Positions 1 to 11,800 of a DNA stretch of 64,000 bases are shown one piece after another. Made by a program: the position numbers and the translations under genes. The notes under the pieces were generated by a model, which searched no databases, was not told the DNA's origin, and saw nothing but the letters and a program-made list of their open reading frames with translations. The stretch is taken from positions 12,753,951 to 12,817,950 of the forward strand of contig NC_134035.1 of NCBI RefSeq assembly GCF_964204645.1, in the 5' to 3' direction. The stretch's first letter is position 1; the number at the start of each line of letters is the position of its first letter. This DNA is from Tubulanus polymorphus. Taxonomy: Eukaryota; Nemertea; Palaeonemertea; Tubulaniformes; Tubulanidae.

Positions 1-618
1 ATCGCTTGCCAGGGTTTGATTGCCTCTAGCTGAAGCTCACGCCAACACAAACCCTGGCCGCAAACCCTACAATATTGGTCTATACCTACGTTTTTAAACC
101 CAATCGAATATTAACTCCAGACTCAGTTGCACAGATCTCGGTTGAATCGAATCTGAACTTGAGATCTGTGGAACTGCGTTCAAATATGTACAGCAAACGG
201 GCTTATCTTACAGATAAATCTTAAGCGATATTGCACTTATTCCTGCGCTACAAGAAGGTGGGATCGATGCATAGGTTTGATTGTAGAAGGTTTTTTTAGT
301 TTAGATTATTTCCATATGGACAAATAGATAAGCGTCTTTACACAGTTCACCATTTTCTTTCAGTAACGGAACATGACGATACCCTGAAAAAACGAATGGA
401 AATAGAAACAAGTTGTCGCTTTCACAATGAACTGAATACGGTATTCTACAATGATACGCCTACGAATAATCATCTCAAATTGAGATAAACCAACCACCAG
501 GTGGCGCAATGGGTTTTCAGTAGTAGAAAACCCAACGGTCCAATTAGCTAAATTCATTAAAACCGGCTTAGATGTATATATATATCCCTCCAATAGTATA
601 TATAGTATTGTAAATAGT

Positions 619-656
<38 letters not shown>

Positions 657-1047
657 CGTTACGTTTTCATTCTCTAAATTTTAATCACTTCAGTGTTGTT
701 TTGTAAATATTTGTATATACACGTGTAATAGTTTTCCTCCATATACCATGGAAATGGTTGGAGTGTAAATAAAATCGTAATCGTAATCGTAATCGTAATC
801 GTAATCGAAAGTAGAAATTATAGTAAAATGTGCCTTATTCGGTGACTCAGAATCAGGAAACTCTGTCGCGTCGAGTCTGCTGAGGATATCTAACCGAGTT
901 CATAATCGGGTAAATACAAGTTTTTTGAATACATGAAATTCCCTAGGGTCACTAGTGCTGAGGTACAGAAGGAATACAGGATCATCCCCGGTGGTAATAA
1001 AGGACTCGGACGTGTTTTCAGCCTTTGAAACTGGGGATTTCTCATAC
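1..1047. other. Non-coding flank and PLC last-intron sequence
   Basis: No exon is supportable here. It holds a degenerate inverted repeat near 95-185 (ends related to ACTCAGTTGCACAGAT), an (AT)n run at 620-652 and six copies of TAATCG at about 776-808. Confidence 0.5.
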
Positions 1048-2884
1048 CTGGCATAATACATTGAAACGGTACTGTATATTGAGCGATCTTAGCGTCGCTC
1101 ATCGCGTTATCGTCGTACGCTACGAAACGAAGTAAAGCCAACTGTGGAACTTGGACGACGAATCTAAATTCTTCATTCCAAATGGGATTGAATCCTAGAA
1201 ATACAGAAACGGGCAAAATAATGAACGCTTTATAACTATCGATAAGACACATATCCGTGTTGTGATAGAGAATACCACAATGAGGAAATAAAGTCCGAAA
1301 ATGTTTCCTTGAGCTAGTGTAGCTCATTCAACGTTTCGACTTTATCCTAATAGTCATCTTCAGGAATACTGCATTCCTTGAGCTAGTGTAGCTCATTCAA
1401 CGTTTCGACTATATCCTAATAGTCATCTTCAGGAATACTGCATTCCTTGAGCTAGTGTAGCTCATTCAACGTTTCGACTTTATCCTAATAGTCATCTTCA
1501 GGAATACTGTATTCCTTGAGCTAGTGTAGCTCATTCAACGTTTCGACTATATCCTAATAGTCATCTTCAGGAATACTGTATTCCTTGAGCTAGTGTAGTT
1601 TATTCAACGTTTCGACTATATCCTAATAGTCATCTTCAGGAATACTGTATTCCTTGAGCTAGTGTAGTTTATTCGATGTTTCGATTATATCCTTATAGTC
1701 ATCATCAGGAATACTGTATTCCTTGAGCTAGTGTAGTTTATTCGATGTTTCGACTTGATCCTAATAGTCATCTTCAGGAATACTGTATTCCTTGAACTAA
1801 TGTAGTTTATTCGATGTTTCGACTATATCCTAATAGTCATCTTCAGGAATACTGTATTCCTTGAGCTAGTGTAGTTTATTCGATGTTTCGATTGTATCCT
1901 AATAGTCTTCTTCAGGAATACTGTATTCCTTGAGCTAGTGTAGTTTATTCAACGTTTCGACTATATCCTAATAGTCATCTTCAGGAATACTGTATTCCTT
2001 GAGCTAGTGTAGTTTATTCAACGTTTCGACTATATCCTAATAGTCATCTTCAGGAATACTGTATTCCTTGAGCTAGTGTAGTTTATTCGATGTTTCGATT
2101 ATATCCTTATAGTCATCATCAGGAATACTGTATTCCTTGAGCTAGTGTAGTTTATTCGATGTTTCGACTTGATCCTAATAGTCATCTTCAGGAATACTGT
2201 ATTCCTTGAACTAATGTAGTTTATTCGATGTTTCGACTATATCCTAATAGTCATCTTCAGGAATACTGTATTCCTTGAGCTAGTGTAGTTTATTCGATGT
2301 TTCGATTGTATCCTAATAGTCTTCTTCAGGAATACTGTATTCCTTGAGCTAGTGTAGTTTATTCAACGTTTCGACTATATCCTAATAGTCATCTTCAGGA
2401 ATACTGTATTCCTTGAGCTAGTGTAGTTTATTCAACGTTTCGACTATATCCTAATAGTCATCTTCAGGAATACTGTAGAACACTGTTAATACTGGAAACA
2501 GTATTCCTGAAAGATGACTATTGGGATATAGTCGAGACAATGAAAAAAATACACTAGTTCATGGAAACATTTTCGGACATTATATCTTCGTTATTATTGT
2601 GGGATTCTCTTTATATCGATGAACGCCTTGCTTTCTGTATCCCCCCCCCCCACCCCAACACTAAACTGCCCCTTCTATGTACTGACCATTATTTTTAACG
2701 ACTTTAGTTTTAGTCTTCTGTTTATCGGCGTCAACACCGTAGATTTTAACCTTCACATACGGATCTGTGATGTCGTTTTTCTTGTTTCGTGTTTTCGGTA
2801 GCTGATAGCCGCTGATGACGTTGATCGTAACGATCTTCTTCCACGACTCGTGAAACGGACCTCGCGGATCGAAGTAGACTTTAC
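1048..2884 (-). CDS. PLCD: PLC C2 domain exons (incomplete)
   Basis: Exons 2884-2687 and 1194-1048 encode the C2 domain: [42 protein letters not shown] and [11 protein letters not shown], then [14 protein letters not shown]. The Asp residues of the Ca2+-binding loops (TDPYV and YDD) are kept. The expected ending (a YRHVHL-like block and a final beta strand) is absent; reading past the phase-1 donor GTATGA at 1047 gives unrelated sequence and a stop near 890. Its last exon therefore lies left of the window. Confidence 0.9.
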
Positions 2885-5800
2885 CTGCAACAGAACCGAC
2901 CGAGACGGTCATAATTACTATATACATTTACAAAAATCGTCGTTGTGCTCGTTGTTCATCGTAAAGGGGTAGAATTGTGAAACTGGTTTCAAGTTTCAGA
3001 CGGTGGTGATTTCGACAATGGATCGTTAGGAGAATATATGACATAAAACCATATAGACAGGGGTTATTAATGTCTGATCGTGTGGTCTCTCGTTTTAACA
3101 TGCAACGTGCGGCAGGCTGCGGCAGCTACGGGAGCGTCAGATATATTTGAAAAGAGTGAAGAATGATGCTTTTATAAGTTGAAAAATCATAGCAGCAAGA
3201 CGAAAATATAGAGTTAAAACCGTAGAGAGGAAAATATACCGAAAAAGTGCATTAGATATTCGGGTCGTTAATTCTATTCGAATGTAAAACTATTGATATC
3301 CATATTCCCGTGAAGAGTCGTAGATGAACCGTGTTAACCTAATATCAAACGTAAAGACGGATAGTTAATGTGTTGGTCAACCGATTTCACGGGAAATCAC
3401 GTAGCGCATCGTAGTTTAATCGGGTAAAATGAGTGATTTTGAGCGATCCATCTACTCGATGAAGCCACACAATGCGCTGACGGCGAAACTTCTATCTAAA
3501 TATAATCAATGAACACAATGAGACGAATAGCACTTCATTGGTTAACTTGTTTACTCGACGCGCGAGCCTTCGCTACTATTCTCATCATTCACTTGATGAA
3601 TGAAGCTACACTAAACATTAGTAGCGAAAGCTCATGCTCCGATAAACTAAGTTAACCTATAAAGTACTAATCCGTCTCTGCACCAGGCTTACGCGGTATC
3701 CTGTGTGCGTGAATAAAATCAGTTAACCTGTACAGTAACAATATATCCGTCATTACGTGTAATATTTCAACAAAGTAAATATGATATGAAAGCATAAGTG
3801 CCGGCGAAAAACTTTAGAACTTCAAACCCCGCGCAAAATACAACATAGATAATTCACAAAATTCTATGACGTCATCCGACGGTGACGTATAATGATTGGT
3901 TGGCATTTTGGGTTCTTCCATTTCGTGAGGACAAAACACTGAAAACTCACCCCTAACGTCGGTTTCTGTAACTAAGATATATATACAGATATATATATAT
4001 ATATATAGATATAGATATCAGATTCACAACTGTTACTAATGTATAACGTTGAAAGGTGATTTACGTAATTCTTACCATCGCGTAGAAAATCGGGTTTGAG
4101 CACGTAACCGGACCGTCCATTATCCCTGTATTTCCCCAAATTCAGGTGCATAGCTTTACTCGGCGTTTGGAAATTCAAGGCAACTAAAAAATCGGAAAAG
4201 AAAGTTTTTTATCTGTAAAACAATACACACATTTTAGCTGTCAGAATATTTTTTAAGGGACGAAATAGGTGCATTGGGTGGGTTCACTGGATCGGAGATC
4301 ACAACGGATACAACCACTTCCAGGACTGGTTGAAACTAGTAGATTTACTGTTACTGAAAAACGTTTGAATAGTATTCTATGTAATTATTCGCCGTCAATA
4401 ACTCTACCTATCTGACAGCCGGTATTCCACGCCACACACGGTTCGTAGTTTGACGAGTCTGTGCGACCTCCGTCCGGATAAACTCGCGTCAGAAAACGTT
4501 TGTTCGCTTTCACGAAATCGGAAGCATCCCGTTCGGCGAATTTCTTCATTTTATGCTCCACTAACGATGACATCTCATAGCTCTTGTCTGAAAAATAGGT
4601 GCTTAAACAATGAACATTTCTTCGCCTAGGACCTATAGCATTTTTATCTAGTCCAAGCATATTTTCGTACATTCAACGGTCATGAGATCATAAAATTTAA
4701 GGTTTTGCCATCAATAGGGAAAATAAATCATGTACGTGGCTCTCAGAATTTACGAATTGCTTATAATGCCGTGAGTGGCGCTCGGTCGGCGGGTTGAGAA
4801 AAAACCTGTAGATAATGCCCAGAGTGGCTCTTCACGTGTTGTAGGATGAAAAGAAAGTATTTAAAACCATTTATGAACTTGATAGGTAAAAGCTGTGAGC
4901 AATTGGATGCTGGCTATGGTACAGTGGAACCTCGTTAAGACGAATCATGTGGACAAAAATGAAATTACAGGTTTCGTATTATCAAAAATTCATATCTTTA
5001 TGAATTTTTGGTATTATCAAAAGCTAGATTGATATCAAATATCTCAGCTGGAACATGCTGGAAATAATCGTAATAAACGAGTTTCGTCTTTAGACAGAAT
5101 CGTATTAACGAGGTTCAACTGTAGGTTTGTTCGACTTACTGTTGTTTATTGCATATTCAAATCCTTTAAAACTAACACTCTTACAACAGACAACTAAATC
5201 CGACAATTCACGCGCTAATTTCAGCTTTTTGCTGCTTTTTTTACGAGTAATCTCAACTTCGTCTTGTTTTATGTCGGCGGCTTCGTCTTCGTCGCTGACC
5301 TCGGCCTCGTCGTCGGCTGCCACGTCTTCAGATGGGAATTTCTTACCCTGAACAAACACAACACCATCATCAGTCCCGTTATTTGAAAATAGCAGGTTAT
5401 AAGTAAGAGTTAACTCTTTAAGTTGAGATTAGTTCATTTGCAATTCAACCGAGAATTGAACTGGTTTCAGAAACGTTTCAGTTGCACAGTTCCCAGTTAA
5501 GATTTGACGCAGATCTAACTTCTTGAAAATGAACAGAACTGACGATGGGTAAGGTAAGAAATGCGAATCTCACGTTATTCACTTACTTTGATTAATATTT
5601 TACCCTTCAATTCGGCGGGAGATGGAAGTTGGTCTAAAACCTTGCATAAGACGGGCGTCGTGTATAGTTTATCTGATTTCAACTCGTTAAGAATTCGAAA
5701 CGACCACACGAACATTTTACGAAGCAGTAGTGAACGTATGAATTCGTATCTGTTCCGAAATAGTCAAACGAATCCGCGAGAAACGAAGACTCCGTAATAA

Positions 5801-8800
5801 CTACAATTCACATAAATGATAAAGCCTAATACTGCCGTACTGGGGTATTGGAGCCATGTGCCTATTTTCCACGTGGCAAGACGCTATATATACGGCCAAA
5901 CGCAATAAGTGATTTACATGACATTAACCCTCGAAGTTTGTTAATTCACTGATTATCTTTACACGTTTAAATCATTCTAAGGCTAGTCTCCAGCGCTGAT
6001 CGCATGCACACGACTCTATGGCTTAGAATCTGAAATGCACGGATTTATTGTAGGTTTTCTTTCAGAAAGGATACTGCCTAATATTTCCAGTAGAATCCTT
6101 GCCATTACTTTCTGTTGTTCTATAGAACAATGGTTCTCAAGAGACAGTATCACGGGGTAACTGTAACACAGAAATAACCGAAAAAAACTTAAAATATTAA
6201 ATTCCCAAAGATTGAAAAATATCCCAGGGCCCAGTTGCGGAACAGTCCGTGACTTAAGTATAGGTGGTCTTATCATGAGAATGACTGGTTAGCCATACAG
6301 CCAAATGGGTTGAGACTGGTCAGATTGGTTACAATAGTCTTATTTCTAAGTTGTGACTGCACAACACTGGCCCCAATGAAACAAATACACACGACGAACT
6401 TACGGCGAGGTTTTAAATGCATAAGTGTTAACGATATCGATGACGTCACGGAACCGTATTTTTGATGTCAGTGTATATCCGTGATAGATGACCGGTTCAT
6501 TATCAGGACCATCCCAACAATCCACTATTACAATAACAAAAACATCAACATATATCAAACATCGGAGGGTTCTCATATGGAAATAATGCGTTATTTTCTA
6601 TAATTGTCATAAATAATTCATGATTTGAAATACACAACATTCTTGAAACGCTTAAGCCCCTCAAATATTTAATTTTGTCTGATTACTACTTACTCTCGAC
6701 GCATCTACAGCCGAGTTCTAATGCTCTTATATAAGCTTCTATACTACTCATACCAGTTAACTGATTATCCATTAGATACCTACAAATCAAATTCATTATC
6801 ATTATTATGTTAATACCAGCATGATTTGTAAATTTAATCACTTGCGCTATGCCTGAAGAGGGGATAATGTAACTCCCGAAAACGTTCCCTATAATAAATA
6901 TATATTACTCATTAGAAAATGAGATTTGTACTGTTTTTGCTTCTATGGATTTTGAATTATCATTATCATTATCATTATTATAATCATCATCATCATCATC
7001 ATCATCATCATAATCAACATGGTCGTCGCGGTCGTGATCGTCGTCGCGGTCGAGGCCATCGTGATCATCACCATCACTGTAAACCTTTTCAAACGCTGGT
7101 TTTATTCGCTCGTTTACTTAGATGATTAAAATGCCTTGAATTGAGTCAACAGTTTTCAAACTTTCATCTCATTACCAGAGCTGTTAGGTGGTTGGGTCCA
7201 TGACCCGGTTCCTCAGTTCGACTCATGACTCGATACTTACGTATTGTGTGATGAGTTGATGAAATAATTACATATAGGTTCATTCATGTTGTGACAGACG
7301 CTCTTTTCATTGACGGGGTTGAAAATAGTCTGATCGTACATCATAAAAAACTGGAATCCTACAGTAAAAGAAAATCACACAGAAACAACGTTAACTATTC
7401 GTGAAGCAAGCTAATACTGGGTAAGTCGACCAACAATTGATAAATGTTCAAAGAGATCTATTCTTGTATCAACTAAACCTCGTCATAAGAGAAACGAAAA
7501 GAATTCTTCAACTAAAACCTTAAATCGTTAGAAAAATAATTCTATTCAAACATCATTAATTGTAGGTTCGCTCATCAGCCAACCGGCCATTTCTGAAAAC
7601 AAATTTGTATAAAAGTTCAACCGAACACGAAACAGTTGATTTTTTTTACACGAACAAATTCAGCGAAAAAACAATACCTTCAAAACTAAGCATACGTTCC
7701 TCTTTCACTTCGGGAGAAGGCTCGTATTGTTCGATCATCTTGTTAAGCACCAAGTCGGGTACTTTATCCTGACCTTGTTCGTGTTTGAGGAACTTTCTCA
7801 AGTCTTCAGTCGTCATGTATTGAGCGTCGTCGCTATACCTGCAATACGAATTGAATGAATACTTTGATATTTTTGTGACACTTACGAAGAGTTCCGGGTT
7901 AACTTGATTTTATCAGAAATTACTCTGTATAAGCTCTGTGTAAGCTCGAATATAATAGCATACATCCCTTTGCGTGGAAAATTAATTTTAGCTCAATGAA
8001 ACATTTCGTACTCGTTTTATGAGTATAATGTCGAACTTACTCCTCAAATAAATCCATCAATTCCTGACGTTTTTGTAGATTGTGAATAAATGCAACGAAT
8101 TCGTCCATATCTAAACTTTGTTCCCCTGATGCTCCTGGTTTCTTGTTGGTGTTCGCTGTCTGTGTAAATAATACATTCAATATTCACTAGTCGATACATT
8201 CTACGGGATCAGTTTCTTAAACTCCGTTTGTTAATCTTTGACTCTTTAGTGTTGAAAATAATCGGAATGCCTAGACTCAAATACATAACCCATATCCTTC
8301 AGTTTTAACTAAATTCCTGGACCCAGATGGACAGAAAGTGGTTTTAGATCATAAGACTGATTTACGTTGTAACACTTTTAATATAAACAAAATGAGCTTA
8401 GACTGTTCTTAAGATCTCAGATTGGCTATAGAAAATAATAAGATTTTCTTGAGGCTGACGTTAAGTTGTACTATAAACTTGTCACGTAAACAAGCCCTCG
8501 AAAAACTGTAAACAAGCCCTTGAAAAACTGTATACTCAAATACTGTATACTCAGTCTTCGAACTCGAGAAGTGGTTTTTCAACTTACCTCAAACATTTCC
8601 TCGACTTTGTTCTTTTTAATGTGTATATTCATCACCGGTAGCAGATTGTGGATTTCTTTCAGGTTTAACGAACCGTCGTTATTTCTGTCGGCTTTCTTAA
8701 ATGCATTTTCAATCCATGTTTTCAGCGGTTAAAGAAATCACATTTAAATGATATAAAACTATTCTACATCATAGATTCTAACGAAAGAATGACATAAACT

Positions 8801-11800
8801 GCCAACCCCTGAAAACTGCTATCAATAAGTAAATCTTTACCAGGAATATTTCATTGAAATATGAATGAAAATTTTCAAATTAATCAGTTATCAACTCAGT
8901 AATCAACAGTAAGACCTTCAGTAACCTTCACACGTCCGTACACATCAGATAAAGGATATCGATCTTTTTTCTTCGACAGCCCTACGTTCCTGTGTCTAGC
9001 TATGATGCACTTCAGTCCTCGCACCCACTTGTCACGTGTATCCATATCGGCTGCCACTAAATCTAGTGACGAAATTCTCGACGATCCGAAAAATATCACC
9101 GAAAAACAACAATCCACCTGCAATGAACGTAAGTGTCGTTTATTTTGCTCTAAGAAAAATGTGCGACCCTATAGATAGAGACGACAGGTCACTCAGAGCT
9201 GGTGAGGTACTGACCGGTATATATCTTCTGTATTCCTTGAAGGTTTCAGTATTCTGACCGACTCGAATCTCCTGTACACCGTTCAGTTCATCTACAAGAC
9301 AAAACAAAAATTCTAAAACCTGTGAATCACTTTGATAAACGTAAAATAGCAGATCTATTGACTTGAGAGTGATATCTGAGTTGGATGGTACAGTAGACTC
9401 CGCTCAAGTCAGATCTTTTGACTTGAGAGTGATATCTGAGTTGGATGGTACAGTAGACTCCGCTCAAGTCGGATCTATTGACTTGAGAGTGATATCTGAG
9501 TTGGATGGTACAGTAGACTCCGCTCAAGTCGGATCTATTGACTTGAGAGTGATATCTGAGTTGGATGATACAGTAGACTCAGCTCAAGTCTGATCTTTTG
9601 ACTTGAGAGTGATATCTGAGTTGGATGGTACAGTAGACTCCGCTCAAGTCTGATCTTTTGACTTGAGAGTGATATCTGAGTTGGATGGTACAGTAGACTC
9701 AGCTCAAGTCTGATCTTTTGACTTGAGAGTGATATCTGAGTTGGAAGGTACAGTAGACTCCGCTCAAGTCTGATCTCTTGACTTGAGAGTGATATCTGAG
9801 TTGGATGGTACAGTAGACTCCGCTCAAGTCAGATCGTTTGACTTGAGAGTGATATCTGAGTTGGATGATACAGTAGACTCCGCTCAAGTCTGATCTTCTG
9901 ACTTGAGAGTGATATCTGAGTTGGATGATACAGTAGACTCCGCTCAAGTCTGATCTTTTGACTTGAGAGTGATATCTGAGTTGGATGGTACAGTAGACTC
10001 CGCTCAAGTCTGATCTTTTGACTTGAGAGTGATATCTGAGTTGGATGGTACAGTAGACTCCGCTCAAGTCGGATCTTTTGACTTGAGAGTGATATCTGAG
10101 TTGGATGATACAGTAGACTCCGCTCAAGTCAGATCTCTTGACTTGAGAGTGATATCTGAGTTGGATGGTACAGTAGACTCAGCTCAAGTCGGATCGTTTG
10201 ACTTGAGAGTGATATCTGAGTTGGATGGTACAGTAGACTCAGCTCAAGTCTGATCTTTTGACTTGAGAGTGATATCTGAGTTGGATGGTAAAGTAGACTC
10301 CGCTCAAGTCTGATCTCTTGACTTGAGAGTGATATCTGAGTTGGATGGTACAGTAGACTCCGCTCAAGTCAGATCGTTTGACTTGAGAGTGATATCTGAG
10401 TTGGATGATACAGTAGACTCCGCTCAAGTCTGATCTTCTGACTTGAGAGTGATATCTGAGTTGGATGATACAGTAGACTCCGCTCAAGTCTGATCTTTTG
10501 ACTTGAGAGTGATATCTGAGTTGGATGGTACAGTAGACTCCGCTCAAGTCTGATCTTTTGACTCGAGAGTGATATCTGAGTTGGATGGTACAGTAGACTC
10601 CGCTCAAGTCGGATCTTTTGACTTGAGAGTGATATCTGAGTTGGATGATACAGTAGACTCCGCTCAAGTCAGATCTCTTGACTTGAGAGTGATATCTGAG
10701 TTGGATGGTACAGTAGACTCAGCTCAAGTCGGATCGTTTGACTTGAGAGTGATATCTGAGTTGGATGATACAGTAGACTCCGCTCAAGTCAGATCTCTTG
10801 ACTTGAGAGTGATATCTGAGTTGGATGGTACAGTAGACTCAGCTCAAGTCGGATCGTTTGACTTGAGAGTGATATCTGAGTTCGATGGTACAGTAGACTC
10901 CGCTCAAGTCGGATCTATTGACTTGAGAGTGATATCTGAGTTGGATGGTACAGTAGACTCCGCTCAAGTGCGATCTTTTGACTTGAGAGTGATATCTGAG
11001 TTGGATGATACAGTAGACTCAGCTCAAGTCTGATCTCTTGACTTGTTCGTGTAAAGTCGAATTGTGACGTCATGAGGTTGATCTAGGTGATACTCACAGA
11101 TTGGCTGACCGGGTTTACAGCACAGTTTCTTGGCACTTTTATATTCGAGGATGAAATTTTCCGTATGCATTTTAAAGAATCGTGGATGTCGCCCGCCATT
11201 TCTGATCTTGGTCAGGAATCCTCCTTTACTCGCGAATTCAACGGCTTCATGAGCTGATACTGAAAATACAAACCATATCACATACATATATACAGAGAAA
11301 ACTTTTCAAAAAGTGATTTTACAACGTTCCAGGACCACAGTTCTTGGTTTGACTAAATGCGGATGTGTCGCCTTGCGATCGGTTGCAACTGGTCGCAAAT
11401 GAGCGCTTTAACCCCAACGAACACGACGCAGAGAAACTACGGAAACAGGAAACAGAAACATGTTTCCGATGTTTCCTCGTGCAACTATAGTCTCTTTCAG
11501 TCGAAAGAGTAGTGTAAGTCGATTGCGACTGGGAAAAAACACCAAGAATTGAATTATTACATCGCATACCAGCAAAAGTATATTTTCGCTATCAGTAAAC
11601 TCTGATTCAGATATCAACCGCGAACTGTGGAACTGGATCCTGAAAAATAAAATATTATTGATAATCTTATTACAATGATTATAGTAATCACTGGACTGTG
11701 ATAAGTTGCTGTCCAGGCGATGAAATACGAGTCCATTTTCGACGGTTTTTATCGCCGGTTTCACGTTAAACAAACTCTCCTCGTCGCTATCCGTGCGCAG

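Noticed and set aside
890..1047. Continuation of the PLC C2 exon to the stop near 890
   Set aside because: The read-through sequence does not match the conserved C2 ending, and a good phase-1 donor (GTATGA) sits exactly where the family sequence stops.
1306..2477. CRISPR array
   Set aside because: The whole 69-bp unit repeats with no unique spacers, and the host is a eukaryote.
9327..11033. Several open frames of 66-154 codons with 20-residue repeats on both strands
   Set aside because: They are produced by a 60-bp minisatellite without stops; they lie in an intron and have no starts, splice sites or known domain.
11319..11567. Open frame of 82 codons on the minus strand between PLC exon 7 candidate and PH exon
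   Set aside because: No donor in the required phase and no family similarity; treated as intron.
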